Positions 37,542-48,398 are shown, counted from the stretch's first letter. The stretch: DNA of 64,000 bases from an uncultured Carboxylicivirga sp. (GCA_947491945.1 CANLLN010000018.1:37918-101917); one strand, 5' to 3'. Numbers and translations are program-made. Notes: generated from the letters alone by a model not told the origin.

Positions 37542-40500
37542 ATGAAAAGATTCTTTAAAACATTCATTTTTGTCTGCACCTTGCTGTCAATAGCCATATC
37601 GGCTTCTGCTCAGCAAAATGTAACAGGTGTTGTGACCGATGATAAGGGTGATCCCATAGTCGGGGCCACGGTTGTAATCGAAGGAACAACAACTGGTACC
37701 ATTACAGACTTTAACGGAGTGTACAACCTGCGGGTTGAAACGGGACAAACATTAAGCATTAGCTTTATTGGATTTACAACCCAGCAGGTTCAGGTTGGGA
37801 GTGAAACCACAATTAATGTTCAACTGGTCAGTGAGGATATAGGTTTGGACGAGGTTGTAGTTATTGGTTTTGGAGAGAAAAAGAAAGTAACAGTAACAGG
37901 GTCCGTATCAACAATCAACAGTGAGGAGCTACTAAAATCGCCAACAGCTAACGTGACGAATGCGCTGGCTGGTAAAATTTCTGGTATCTCAGCGGTTCAG
38001 AATACTGGTCAGCCAGGGGCTGATGAGGCAGCACTGGCTATTCGAGGCAACCGTAATATTCTAACAATTGTGGATGGAGTTGAAAGACCGTTTTCGCAAA
38101 TTGATCCTGAAGAAATTGAAAGTATATCAGTACTAAAAGATGCATCCGCAACAGCCGTTTATGGTATTCGTGGGGGTAATGGTGTTTTAATAGTGACCAC
38201 CAAGCGCGGAGAAAAAGGTCGTGCGAAGATTTCTGTTTCTTCATCAATAGGTTTTCAGCAGCCAACCATGTTAGCTGAGAAATCCAATAGCTATACCTAT
38301 GCCATGGCGCATAACGAACGAGCTGCTAATGATGGAACGCCTGAGGAGAATTTTGTCTTTGGTCCTGAGGCACTTGAGGCTTTTGCAAATGGAGGTAATC
38401 TGCTATATCCCGATATGGATTGGAATGAGTACTTATTTAGAGACAAGGCATTTCAGAGCAAAACAAACTTCACCATGAGAGGTGGAACTGACCGGGTTCG
38501 GTACTTTGTGGCTTTAGGTTATTTAACACAGGATGGTTTATTGAAAAACCTGGACCCACGATTTGATGAGAACTTTACCTTCGATCGATACAACTATCGC
38601 ACTAACCTGGACATTGATGTCACAAAATCAACCTTGCTAAAATTGAGTTTGGGTGGTCGTACAGAAGTGCGCAATCAGCCAAGAGCTAAAGATGCAGAAG
38701 AGGGTATTTGGAAAGAGGCCAGTTGGGCGCAACCAATGTCGGGTTCAGGAATTGTTGACGGAAAGTGGGTCACCACTTCTGCCGATAATGTATCTATTGA
38801 AATGAAAGATCCATTAAATGCCTTTTATGGTCGTGGTAACGAAAATCAAACAAGGGCTGTGCTAAATATGGACCTGGATGTTATTCAAAAGTTAGACTTC
38901 GTGACACGTGGCTTGAAATTGCGTGTGAAAGGTTCGTACAATACAACGTATACACATTCAAAAACGCGTAGCTCGTCACCAGACAGATACGAAGCGATTA
39001 AAGATCCAATGGATCCTGATAATATTGTGTTCAGAAAGATCAATGATGAAGGTACTCTGGGCTATAACGAGCCGGATCCAACCAAAGCACGTAACTGGTA
39101 TGTGGAAGGTGGATTAAACTACAATCGCAAATTTGGTAATCACGATGTTAGCGGTTTATTATTATATAACCAGCGTACGGTTTATTATCCATCTCAATTC
39201 ACCGATATACCGAATAGAACGTTAGGTTTGGTGGCACGTATGACATATAATTATAAGACCAAGTACCTGGTAGACTTTAACCTTGGTTATAACGGTTCCG
39301 AAAACTTTCCTGAAGGCAAACGTTTCGACTACTTCCCTGCAGTATCATTGGGTTACATTATAACGGAAGAAAGCTTTATGGAAAATATAGGTGTGTTTGA
39401 TTATCTGAAATTACGAGCATCCTATGGTCAGGTGGGTAATGACCAGATTGGTGGTGGTCGCTTCCTGTATCAGCCTGATGCCTGGAATTATGACGCTGCA
39501 GGTTATAGCTTTGGCTATGAATCAGATTATATTGATCAGGGTGCTCTTGAGCTTCGTATCGGTAATCCAAATATTACATGGGAAACAATTACACAGAGGA
39601 ATATTGGTTTTGATGCCAAGTTTTTAGATGCACGCTTAAGTACCAGTGTTGATTTATTCCATGAGAAAAGAGAAGACATGTTGGTAACACGTCAGACAGT
39701 ACCCAACTATGTAGCTGCCGTATTACCTGCAGTAAACCTCAAAGAGCGTGAAAATAAAGGATATGAAGTTGAATTAGGTTGGGATGACAATGCCGGCGGT
39801 TTTAGATATTACATCAATGCCAACCTTTCATTCGCACGTAACAAGATTATTTATATGGACGAGGTGCCTCAGCCATATGCATACCTGGAAAGAACAGGTA
39901 AGCCTGAGGGACAGCCTTTTGCATACATCAGTGATGGCTTCTTTACTGAGGAGGTGAATACAGATATGGATCCGAATTATCCAAATCAAGGCTATCGTTT
40001 TCCAGGTGATGTGAAGTATAAGGATTTAAATGGCGATGGAAAGATCGATGATTTAGATCAGAAAGCAATCGGATACTCGCCTAATGTGCCAGAGTATAAC
40101 TTTGGTCTGAATACCGGATTTAACTGGAAGAATTTTGATTTCTCGATGACGTGGTCGGGAGTGGCCAATACCTATCGTTTATTACCAAATGTTTTGCGTC
40201 AACCATTTGCAGGACAAAATAGAGCTTTATACGATCACTTGTATGATGGCAGATGGACACAGGAAAAAGCAGATGCTGGTGCTCATATTGAGTATCCTCG
40301 TCTATCACTAGCTAGTAAAGACAATAACTACCAGGTATCCGATTTATATTACCAGGATGCTTCTTTTATTCGATTGAAGAGTGTAGAGCTAGGTTATACT
40401 ATTAAAGCAAACTTTTTTAAACGCGCTGGACTGCGTGATGTTAGAGTATATGCAAATGGTTTTAACCTCCTGACATTTAGTGATTTTGATATCTATGACC

Positions 40501-40577
40501 CTGAATCAAATCCGGGATCGAATGGTCTGTACCCAATGGTTAAGATGTATAACATGGGTGTTAAGTTTAATTTCTAA
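37542..40577 (+). CDS. SusC-family TonB-dependent outer-membrane transporter (pair 1)
   Basis: A 1011-residue outer-membrane protein. The ATG at 37542 gives a proper signal peptide (TFIFVCTLLSIAISASA); a longer in-frame start at 37467 coincides with a promoter-like site. Residues 25-105 are the carboxypeptidase-D-like N-terminal extension (GVVTDDKGDPIVGATVVIEG), then the TonB-box-like DEVVVIGFG, the plug domain (NALAGKISGI, SISVLKDASATAVYGIRGG) and the 22-strand barrel ending in YNMGVKFNF. It imports oligosaccharides, powered by TonB, with the SusD partner encoded 10 bases downstream. It is the first gene of the five-gene uptake module. Confidence 0.95.
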   Translation: MKRFFKTFIFVCTLLSIAISASAQQNVTGVVTDDKGDPIVGATVVIEGTTTGTITDFNGVYNLRVETGQTLSISFIGFTTQQVQVGSETTINVQLVSEDIGLDEVVVIGFGEKKKVTVTGSVSTINSEELLKSPTANVTNALAGKISGISAVQNTGQPGADEAALAIRGNRNILTIVDGVERPFSQIDPEEIESISVLKDASATAVYGIRGGNGVLIVTTKRGEKGRAKISVSSSIGFQQPTMLAEKSNSYTYAMAHNERAANDGTPEENFVFGPEALEAFANGGNLLYPDMDWNEYLFRDKAFQSKTNFTMRGGTDRVRYFVALGYLTQDGLLKNLDPRFDENFTFDRYNYRTNLDIDVTKSTLLKLSLGGRTEVRNQPRAKDAEEGIWKEASWAQPMSGSGIVDGKWVTTSADNVSIEMKDPLNAFYGRGNENQTRAVLNMDLDVIQKLDFVTRGLKLRVKGSYNTTYTHSKTRSSSPDRYEAIKDPMDPDNIVFRKINDEGTLGYNEPDPTKARNWYVEGGLNYNRKFGNHDVSGLLLYNQRTVYYPSQFTDIPNRTLGLVARMTYNYKTKYLVDFNLGYNGSENFPEGKRFDYFPAVSLGYIITEESFMENIGVFDYLKLRASYGQVGNDQIGGGRFLYQPDAWNYDAAGYSFGYESDYIDQGALELRIGNPNITWETITQRNIGFDAKFLDARLSTSVDLFHEKREDMLVTRQTVPNYVAAVLPAVNLKERENKGYEVELGWDDNAGGFRYYINANLSFARNKIIYMDEVPQPYAYLERTGKPEGQPFAYISDGFFTEEVNTDMDPNYPNQGYRFPGDVKYKDLNGDGKIDDLDQKAIGYSPNVPEYNFGLNTGFNWKNFDFSMTWSGVANTYRLLPNVLRQPFAGQNRALYDHLYDGRWTQEKADAGAHIEYPRLSLASKDNNYQVSDLYYQDASFIRLKSVELGYTIKANFFKRAGLRDVRVYANGFNLLTFSDFDIYDPESNPGSNGLYPMVKMYNMGVKFNF

Positions 40578-40587
40578 AAGAGCAGCG

Positions 40588-42495
40588 ATGATGAAACATA
40601 TAACATACTTAAAATTCGCTTTTCTGGCGGTTGTAATTGGCATCTTATCAGTATCGTGCGAAGATATTGGGCCGGGTGCGTTAGAGAAGCCTGAAGGACA
40701 GGATGTGACCATTGACACCATTTTCTCGTCAACTGAATATGCAGAACGGGTATTATTTAATTCCTACCGTTCATTACGATCAGGAATCTTAAAAAATGGA
40801 CGAAGTCATGCTATCGGACAAGATCTTCAGGAAGACATTACTGATTTATCGCATACCTTTAAATCATGGGGAACGGCGATGACTACTTATTATGCAGGTG
40901 GCTTAAATTCAGCCAACTCGTATGTGTCTTCTAATCACCCGGATGCATGGTTAGCACCTATGTGTATTTTGCCATACGGAGACACACCTAATAAAGGGAT
41001 TACGACATTTAAAGCAATACGTAATTGTCATATCTTCTTAGACCATGTTCACAAAGTGCCCGATATGTCAGAAGGTTACCGTGAGCAACTAAAGGCGGAA
41101 GCAAGAGTGATTATCGCCTATAATATGACGGAGCTATTCCGCAACTATGGTGGAGTTCCAATGATTGGCAAGGTATATTCGCCAGATGACGATTTTACAA
41201 ATCCGCGCATGACAGTAGAAGCGACTGTAGATTCAATTGTTAGTTTATTGGATAAGGCGATTCCTAATTTACCATGGCAATTCAGTGAGGCAGATATGAG
41301 TTCATTGGCTGGTCGTTTCACTCAGGCCGGTGCTATGGCACTTAAAACACGTTTATTATTATTTGCTGCCAGTCCGCTGTTTAATAGCTCAGAGCCATAC
41401 CTGAAAGGTAATTCCAGCGAAGACGAGTTGTATTGGTGGTATGGTAATTACAGTGATAGCCGCTGGCAACGCGCTGCTGATGCTGCCAAAGCGCTGATCG
41501 ATAAAATTGAGACAGAAGGCGGATATGCAATGGAAATGCCTGAAACAGAAGATGTGTGGGGCTATCGCGATGCTTATCGCCGAGGGTATTATTTCCAGGG
41601 TAATTTCAGCACCAATGCCTCACGACGCAGTACTGAAGTACTCATAAGTATCAGAGATGGCTACGAAAGTGCAAATCGTTGGGGAGGTAGCATGTACGAC
41701 TCCAGCCTGAATTATGGTGGAGCCACCTGTACCAATGAATATATGCGCATGTTCCCTATGGCAGATGGCACGCCTATTACCGATCCATCATCAGGCTGGG
41801 ATGAGTCAGTTGATCCATTAGGAAGTGAAGGTAGTGGTGCTGCACGTAAGTTTAATCGCGACCCTCGTTTATACGAAACCATGCAATGCCTGGATGATGA
41901 CTGGGGAGGTGAAACTGTGCAAAACTGGAAGAATAACCAGGGTGGCTGGGCCAAACATGTGGCCGGACCTCGACGTACCAATGGTTCGGGCAGTACGGTT
42001 ATTCGTAAATTCATTCCTGGTTGGGCCAATAGTTTTTATCCCATTAATAACCATCATTTTCCTTATATCCGTATCCCGGAAATTTACCTGTCGTACGCCG
42101 AAGCCATGGCTGCTTTGGGCAATATGAATGAAGCTTACACATACGTTAACAAGGTTCGTAACCGTGTTGGACTGAAGAATATTGAGGAAGTGAAAGCTTG
42201 GTCACCCGAAGAATTGGTGCAGCAAATATTAACAGAGCGAGCTTGTGAATTTGGTTTTGAGCAGGTACGTTGGTTTGATATGACGCGTCACAAGCTGGAG
42301 AGTGCCTTTACGCAACCACTGCATAATGTCTGGATTGAAAAAAATGCTGATGGGTCATTCACATATACCTATCCTGAAATTAATGTGAACCGACGTTTAT
42401 GGTGGACCGCTTTTGATGCTAAATGGTACTTGTTGCCATTCCCGATGAATGAGATTCAGAAAGGTTATGGATTGGTTCAAAACCCAGGTTGGTAA
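40588..42495 (+). CDS. SusD-family glycan-binding lipoprotein (pair 1)
   Basis: A 635-residue RagB/SusD protein. ATG at 40588 (a second ATG follows at once) yields the lipobox GILSVSC with C24 followed by EDIG; acidic residues directly after the lipid cysteine match the Bacteroidota surface-export signal. SusD motifs are present: helix-rich body, FLRAxx-like tetratricopeptide regions (TRLLLFAASPLFN), the late YLSYAEAMAALGNMNEAY and LTERACEFGFE..RWFDMTR, and the terminal QNPGW. It forms the lid on the SusC barrel and captures glycan at the surface. Confidence 0.95.
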   Translation: MMKHITYLKFAFLAVVIGILSVSCEDIGPGALEKPEGQDVTIDTIFSSTEYAERVLFNSYRSLRSGILKNGRSHAIGQDLQEDITDLSHTFKSWGTAMTTYYAGGLNSANSYVSSNHPDAWLAPMCILPYGDTPNKGITTFKAIRNCHIFLDHVHKVPDMSEGYREQLKAEARVIIAYNMTELFRNYGGVPMIGKVYSPDDDFTNPRMTVEATVDSIVSLLDKAIPNLPWQFSEADMSSLAGRFTQAGAMALKTRLLLFAASPLFNSSEPYLKGNSSEDELYWWYGNYSDSRWQRAADAAKALIDKIETEGGYAMEMPETEDVWGYRDAYRRGYYFQGNFSTNASRRSTEVLISIRDGYESANRWGGSMYDSSLNYGGATCTNEYMRMFPMADGTPITDPSSGWDESVDPLGSEGSGAARKFNRDPRLYETMQCLDDDWGGETVQNWKNNQGGWAKHVAGPRRTNGSGSTVIRKFIPGWANSFYPINNHHFPYIRIPEIYLSYAEAMAALGNMNEAYTYVNKVRNRVGLKNIEEVKAWSPEELVQQILTERACEFGFEQVRWFDMTRHKLESAFTQPLHNVWIEKNADGSFTYTYPEINVNRRLWWTAFDAKWYLLPFPMNEIQKGYGLVQNPGW

Positions 42496-42532
42496 CCAAA
42501 GGGACGTATGTAAAACAGAAAAAAGTTAGAAT

Positions 42533-45337
42533 ATGAATATAAAAAATATAATAAGAGCTCTTTTCGTACCCTGCCTTAGTTTACTGACCATTGGGCAAGT
42601 AACAGCTCAGGAGTCCGATTCGACTCTGGTTAATTTAGGATACGGAGTGACGCAGCCGGCAAATGAAACAACATCAGCTACCGGCGTAGCGACAGCCAAA
42701 GATTTATCGAAGTATTTTGCCATTAATCCGGCTAATGCCTTGTTCGGTCAGATTCCAGGTTTGACGGTGATGCAAAATGGCGGTGACTGGTGGAATCAAG
42801 GTCCCAACTTATTTGTAAGGGGGCAGTCGAACTTAGATAATACATCAGCTGCTTTGATACTGGTTGATGGTTTTGAACGAAATATTGCCACCCTTACGGT
42901 TGCTGAAATCGAATCAGTAACCGTGTTGAAAGATGCGGCTGCAACAGCCATTTATGGCCAGCGCGGAGCAAACGGTGTGATACTGGTAACCACAAAAAGA
43001 GGTATGGATGAGGGCATGAAAGTGGATTTCTCTTATGAGTACAGCACCAATAAAGCCTTCCGAATGCCGAAGATGCTGGATGCCTATGGTTACGCCAGTG
43101 CTATGAATGAAGCGCTTGCTTTGGATGGACAGGACTACCTGTATTCTGCTGAAGAGTTGGATGCCTATAAAAACGGTACTTACCCTGAGTATTTTCCTAA
43201 TGTCAACTGGATGGATGAAGTATTGCAGAACACCGGTTTTGTGCATGATTTTAATTCAACATTCCAGGGAGGTAAAGGCCGTACACGCTATTTCGTTAGT
43301 TTGAATTACATGGATGGTAATGGGCTGTTAAAGCAAGATCGAAATGAAAACAGCTTTTCAACACAATTAAATTATCGTCGTGCTAATTTAAGAACGAACC
43401 TGGATATTGAGTTAACCAAAAGTACCTTGATGAAGATTAATCTGGCAGGTCGTATTTCCGGAACTAACCGTCCTGGTAAAGCAACCTCATCCAAGTTATT
43501 CGGTCGTTTGTATGATACACCGGCTAATGCATTCCCTATTCAATATGCAAATGGTGTATTTGGAGGTTCGCCAACCTATCCGTATAACCCGGTTGCCGAT
43601 GTAAATGAAACGGGCTATGCCATTTCTCACGAGCGTACTTTCTATGGTGATATTACATTGGAACAGGATTTAAGTGCATTGACTGAAGGTTTGTCTATTT
43701 CAGCATCTGTATCATTTGATAATAATGTATCGTACTGGGATAACAAATCAAAATTCTATGCATACGCTTATAAAACGGCAAAAATTGATGAAGTGAATGG
43801 TGAGTTGTATGATTTTACATCAACCCCAGGAGGAGAGGATACCGCATTAGATTTTACTACGAGTGTTGGGGGGCAAGCACGCCATGCCAACGGAATTGTA
43901 AAGTTAAACTACGACAAACAATGGGGTAAACATAAAGTCAATACGTTTGGTTTATTTCATGTTGATAGTGAAACAACCTTTGGTCAAAATAACACATTCC
44001 ACCGCGTAAACTATGCAGCGCAGGTTAATTATGCCTATAACAAAAAGTATCTAGCAGGATTAACAGCATCTTACAGTGGAAACAACATTCTTTCTGAGGA
44101 AAATCGGTTCCAATTCTATCCAGCTGTTTCATTAGGTTGGGTAGTATCAGAAGAAAGTTTCTTAAGTAGTGTTGATGCGATTAACTTATTAAAGTTAAGA
44201 GCTTCAGCTGGGTTAGTTGGCTTAGAACAGAATGAACAGCATTTGCACCGTCAGAAGTTCAGCGGTGGTGGTAAATACTGGTATGGTGATAATAATAATC
44301 AATTAGGAGGATTACAGGAGAGTCGTCGTGCCAACCCTAATGTATTACCAGAAAAAAGCACACAAGTCAACGTAGGTTTGGATGCCCGTTTCTTTGGAGG
44401 CTTAAGCCTTAATGCAGATGTATTCTATGAAGAACGAAGTCAGATTCTGATTTCTGAAGCCAATTCAACATCTAATGTCATAGGTGTTGGTGCCACTATG
44501 GTTTCAGATGGTATTGTAGAGAACAAAGGCTTTGAAGTAGGTGCTTTATGGCATGATAACATTGGTGATTTCAGTTATACCATTGGCGCACAGTACTCAA
44601 TGGCACAAAATGAAATCATTGAGCAGAATGAAATATTCCGCGAGTGGGATTACTTACGCAGAACAGGTCACTCTGTAGGTCAGGTATTTGGTTTGCAAGA
44701 TGCAGGCTTCTTTAATGAAGGAGAAGTAAACGGTGTTGATAATATCTACAATGGTGTTGAATATACCTTTACACAGGTATTAAGACCGGGTGATGTGAAG
44801 TATGTCGATCAGAATGGTGACAACAGAATTGACGAGTTTGATGTGGTCGCCATTGGTAAGAACTGGTTACCTGAAGTGAATTATGCCTTAACATTGGGTG
44901 CAGAATATAAAGGAGCTGGTTTTAGTGCCATTTTCCAGGGCGCCAGCAATGTTTCTGTTATGCTGAATACACCAAGTATATTCTGGCCATTGTATAATAA
45001 CAACAACATCTCTGAATTCTCAAATGACCGTTGGACACCGGCAACAGCTTCAACAGCCACATTACCACGTTTAACACCTGAGAAGAATGAGAATAACTAC
45101 CGTGCCAGTACCGTTTGGCAGCGCGATGCTTCCTATCTTAAGTTGCGTACTTTAGAAGTATACTATCACTTACCACAGACATTAGTCGAAAAAGTGAAGT
45201 TGAAAAGAGCGAAAGTATTCTTCAGAGGCATGAACTTATTCTCTGTAGATAATATTGAGATTATGGATCCTGAGGAAATAGGAGCCGTTTACCCAACGCT
45301 CACATCGTATAATATTGGTTTAAGCGTAGGATTTTAA
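42533..45337 (+). CDS. SusC-family TonB-dependent transporter lacking the N-terminal extension (pair 2)
   Basis: A 934-residue outer-membrane protein with signal peptide (LLTIGQVTAQ). Unlike pair 1 it has no carboxypeptidase-D-like domain: about 15 residues after the signal peptide it goes to STLVNLGYGV, a degenerate TonB-box-like motif, then the plug (NALFGQIPGLTVMQ, SVTVLKDAAATAIYGQRGANGVILVTTKRG) and the barrel ending YNIGLSVGF. The plug and barrel are complete, so it should still transport. It follows SusD1 by 37 bases and precedes SusD2 by 17. The pair probably imports a second oligosaccharide form. Confidence 0.93.
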   Translation: MNIKNIIRALFVPCLSLLTIGQVTAQESDSTLVNLGYGVTQPANETTSATGVATAKDLSKYFAINPANALFGQIPGLTVMQNGGDWWNQGPNLFVRGQSNLDNTSAALILVDGFERNIATLTVAEIESVTVLKDAAATAIYGQRGANGVILVTTKRGMDEGMKVDFSYEYSTNKAFRMPKMLDAYGYASAMNEALALDGQDYLYSAEELDAYKNGTYPEYFPNVNWMDEVLQNTGFVHDFNSTFQGGKGRTRYFVSLNYMDGNGLLKQDRNENSFSTQLNYRRANLRTNLDIELTKSTLMKINLAGRISGTNRPGKATSSKLFGRLYDTPANAFPIQYANGVFGGSPTYPYNPVADVNETGYAISHERTFYGDITLEQDLSALTEGLSISASVSFDNNVSYWDNKSKFYAYAYKTAKIDEVNGELYDFTSTPGGEDTALDFTTSVGGQARHANGIVKLNYDKQWGKHKVNTFGLFHVDSETTFGQNNTFHRVNYAAQVNYAYNKKYLAGLTASYSGNNILSEENRFQFYPAVSLGWVVSEESFLSSVDAINLLKLRASAGLVGLEQNEQHLHRQKFSGGGKYWYGDNNNQLGGLQESRRANPNVLPEKSTQVNVGLDARFFGGLSLNADVFYEERSQILISEANSTSNVIGVGATMVSDGIVENKGFEVGALWHDNIGDFSYTIGAQYSMAQNEIIEQNEIFREWDYLRRTGHSVGQVFGLQDAGFFNEGEVNGVDNIYNGVEYTFTQVLRPGDVKYVDQNGDNRIDEFDVVAIGKNWLPEVNYALTLGAEYKGAGFSAIFQGASNVSVMLNTPSIFWPLYNNNNISEFSNDRWTPATASTATLPRLTPEKNENNYRASTVWQRDASYLKLRTLEVYYHLPQTLVEKVKLKRAKVFFRGMNLFSVDNIEIMDPEEIGAVYPTLTSYNIGLSVGF

Positions 45338-45354
45338 TTTTAAAAAAGGTAGAC

Positions 45355-47079
45355 ATGATTAGAAATATTATATTATCAATTTTTCTGGTAACACTCTTCA
45401 CCGGGTGTGATGATTTCCTGGACTACACCGAACACTCGTTTTACGATGATCCGGAAACCATCTTTAGTACCTATAACCGCACACGACAGTTTCTGGCAGA
45501 TATCTACAGCACTTTACCTGATGATTATGCCAGTATTGACGGAACCATGCGCTCTGCGGCTACTGATGAAGCTGAATTTGTAAAACAAAGTAACAATATT
45601 CAGAAGTTTACGAATGGTCAATGGTCGGCGTTTAACGCTTTGGACAACAACTGGTCTAAATACTATACCGGTATTCGTTCAGTTAACTTATTTTTGGACC
45701 AGATTGATGGACGTACCTTCGACGATTACAAGTACAATGAAGATTATGAAGAAGAACAGGAACGTTATGACAAGTTTCAATACGAAGCGCGTTTCCTGAG
45801 AGCTTTCTTCTACTTCGAATTGGCTAAGCGTTATGGTGATATTCCAATGCCGGAAGATGTTGTTAATGATGTGAACGAAATTAATAACATTGAGCGCTCC
45901 AACTTTGATGATGTGATCGACTACATTGTTTCGGAATGTGATGCTATTAGTGAAGAACTGCCCGTTACCTGGAGCAACCAGGTATTTGTAGAAACTGGTC
46001 GTGTTACAAGGGGTGCTGTATATGCCCTTAAAGCAAGGGCTTTATTATATGCGGCGAGTCCTCTGCATAATATCTCTGGTGATGTGACAAAGTGGGAAGC
46101 GGCAGCAACAGCTGCCAATGCGTTTTTGATTAACCCCGATTTTGCATATGGCTTTGATGCGCAATATTACAACAGCAGTGATATGGCAAAGGGTTCATTT
46201 AATAACCGTACCAGTGCTGAACTGATTTTTGAAAGAAGGGAAGCCAATTCAAATGCTTTTGAGAAAGCTAATTTTCCAATGGGTTTTGAAGGAGCCAACG
46301 GAAATGCTACCTGTCCAAGTCAGAATCTGGTGGATGCCTATCAAACTGCAGATGGTTATGATGTTATTTTAGACAATGGCGTTTGGTCGGCATCGGGTAG
46401 TTCAGTATTTGATCCGGCTAATCCATATGATAACCGAGATCCACGTTTAAAACAAACGATTATTGTGAATGGTAGTACATGGAAATCAACCACAGTTGAA
46501 ACATTTACTGATGGAGCCAATGGTTTACCATTAGCCGATGCCACACCAACAGGTTATTACCTGAAAAAATATGTACGTGAGGATATAACGATTGCTGGTA
46601 GTAATACAAATACCAAAGAACATGCATGGGTAATTTTCCGCCTGTCGGAGGTGTATTTGAACCTGGCAGAAGCTTTAAATGAAGCTTATGGCCCAACAGG
46701 TGCACCAGCTGGTTTTGCTATGGATGCAACAACGGCTTTAAACATGGTACGTACGCGTGCTGCCGTAGGTTTACCTGCAGTTTCCGGTCTATCACAAGCT
46801 GAATTACGTGCAGCTATTATTCGCGAGCGTCAGGTGGAGCTGGCATTCGAAGATCACCGATTCTGGGATGTGCGTCGCTGGCGATTATTTGATAGTAGTA
46901 ATCCGGACAATGTGACGGAAGATATTTATGGTATTGATATTACCAACAATGGTGGTGCATTGAGCTATAGCAAAAAGTTGGTAGATGATCGCTTGTGGGA
47001 TGACAAGATGTATCTATACCCGATTCCTTACAATGAAACGACAATTAATACAAACCTTGGACAAAACCCGGGTTGGTAG
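45355..47079 (+). CDS. SusD-family glycan-binding lipoprotein (pair 2)
   Basis: A 574-residue RagB/SusD lipoprotein (LFTGC lipobox, C18 followed by DDFLD, a surface-export-type acidic stretch). Motifs include FQYEARFLRAFFYFELAKRYGDIPM, ARALLYAASPLHN, VYLNLAEALNEAYG, IIRERQVELAFEDHRFWDVRRWR and the terminal QNPGW, the standard SusD sequence order. It pairs with the SusC encoded just upstream. It is shorter than SusD1 and clearly different from it in sequence, which suggests the two pairs bind different ligands. Confidence 0.95.
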   Translation: MIRNIILSIFLVTLFTGCDDFLDYTEHSFYDDPETIFSTYNRTRQFLADIYSTLPDDYASIDGTMRSAATDEAEFVKQSNNIQKFTNGQWSAFNALDNNWSKYYTGIRSVNLFLDQIDGRTFDDYKYNEDYEEEQERYDKFQYEARFLRAFFYFELAKRYGDIPMPEDVVNDVNEINNIERSNFDDVIDYIVSECDAISEELPVTWSNQVFVETGRVTRGAVYALKARALLYAASPLHNISGDVTKWEAAATAANAFLINPDFAYGFDAQYYNSSDMAKGSFNNRTSAELIFERREANSNAFEKANFPMGFEGANGNATCPSQNLVDAYQTADGYDVILDNGVWSASGSSVFDPANPYDNRDPRLKQTIIVNGSTWKSTTVETFTDGANGLPLADATPTGYYLKKYVREDITIAGSNTNTKEHAWVIFRLSEVYLNLAEALNEAYGPTGAPAGFAMDATTALNMVRTRAAVGLPAVSGLSQAELRAAIIRERQVELAFEDHRFWDVRRWRLFDSSNPDNVTEDIYGIDITNNGGALSYSKKLVDDRLWDDKMYLYPIPYNETTINTNLGQNPGW

Positions 47080-47105
47080 GTTATGAACTTTTAAAATTTT
47101 TGAAA

Positions 47106-48398
47106 ATGAAAAACAAAAATATATTTCTTTTCCTGCTGGCAGTCATTACGGTTTTTGCAGGTTGTGATGAGCAGTATAACATTGGTACATTTGATGTGGA
47201 TAGCAATCTGATGCCCGGACCACGTACCGATGGTCCTATGGCTCCGGCTGCAGTTGTAGCTTCTTACGATGCTTACTGCGATAAAGTAGAAGTTAACTGG
47301 TTGCCTACCGTGAGAACAACAGCTTATGATTTATACAAAAATGGTGAGGTGCTGGCAGCGGGCTTAACCGATACTTTTTATGTGGATACCGATGCCTTAT
47401 CGGTGGACACTGAATATACAGTATACTCCAAGAATGCCAATGGAGATTCTGAAACGGCCTCTGCAGCTGTAGGTCGCATGGCCATGGTACCACCAACGCC
47501 AGTGAACTTTGCAGCAACAGACGGGGAGTATGAAGCAAAGGTTGACTTGTCATGGGATCCGGTGGATTTTGCCCAGTATTACATTCTTAAAAGAGGCGAT
47601 GTTGTGTTAAGTGATGCTGTAGTTGGCACAGTCTATTCTGATAATGTGGACGCCCCCACCGAACCAACTGAATATACGCTTATTGCTGTTGGAGTTTGTG
47701 GAGAATCACCTGCAGTAACAACAACTGGTTACTGCGATCCTTTGATTGCCTTCTTATATCCAATAAATGAGAATTTTGATGGGTATGATTTAGGTTTTAA
47801 TTTATCATCTCTGGATATTTTCCAACACATTATTCAGTACGATGCGACAGGTGGTCCCGGAGCTTTTACTGCAACGGATGCAACTTCAGTAAGCGGGGAG
47901 AAGAGTGGCGTAGTTGCTTATAATAATCCTGGTAATAATGTTTCGCAGGCAGGTTCAATTCAGCTTATCTTTAAAAATTTCACCTTACTGGAAGGGCAAC
48001 GATATAGAATTAGCTATAAGTTGAAATGCGACATACCTACTTCAATGCATATTGCCGTGGATGGCGATGGAAGTGGTAACCCAAGTAAAGGAGATGGCGT
48101 GGATAACTACCTGTTACCTACAGCTGTTAATACTAAGAATGGTAATTTATTTGGTATCCAGATGGCAGCTAAGCCGGAATGGACAGAAGTGTCCTACGAA
48201 TTTCCGGCAACAGGTGATTTGGCTCAAAATAATCTGGATCCGGATCCAGTAGCGTTAGGCTGGACACCTACCACTATTCAGGCTGGTCAGGAAACTCCGC
48301 TTATCTCAATTACTTATTGGGTAGGAAAAGGTAAAGCACCTAATCTTGAAAATCCGCCAATTTACATAGATGATTTGATGATTGAATTGATTAGATAA
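47106..48398 (+). CDS. Surface glycan-binding lipoprotein (SusE/F-position, FN3-containing)
   Basis: A 430-residue lipoprotein (VFAGC lipobox, C20 followed by DEQ, consistent with surface export). ATG at 47106 is chosen because the earlier ATG at 47073 overlaps the susD stop and hides the signal. Residues about 45-125 and 130-210 are two fibronectin type III-like modules (VEVNWLPTVRTTAYDLYKNG, VDLSWDPVDFAQYYILKRG). From about 225 a beta-sandwich carbohydrate-binding-like domain follows (INENFDGYDLGFN, RYRISYKLKCD, PIYIDDLMIELIR). Its place right after SusD2 is that of SusE/F-type glycan-binding proteins. Ligand unknown. Confidence 0.8.
   Translation: MKNKNIFLFLLAVITVFAGCDEQYNIGTFDVDSNLMPGPRTDGPMAPAAVVASYDAYCDKVEVNWLPTVRTTAYDLYKNGEVLAAGLTDTFYVDTDALSVDTEYTVYSKNANGDSETASAAVGRMAMVPPTPVNFAATDGEYEAKVDLSWDPVDFAQYYILKRGDVVLSDAVVGTVYSDNVDAPTEPTEYTLIAVGVCGESPAVTTTGYCDPLIAFLYPINENFDGYDLGFNLSSLDIFQHIIQYDATGGPGAFTATDATSVSGEKSGVVAYNNPGNNVSQAGSIQLIFKNFTLLEGQRYRISYKLKCDIPTSMHIAVDGDGSGNPSKGDGVDNYLLPTAVNTKNGNLFGIQMAAKPEWTEVSYEFPATGDLAQNNLDPDPVALGWTPTTIQAGQETPLISITYWVGKGKAPNLENPPIYIDDLMIELIR

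Noticed and set aside
42533..45337. Second SusC as a pseudogene
   Set aside because: The N-terminal extension is missing, but signal peptide, plug and full barrel with a normal C-terminal strand are intact.
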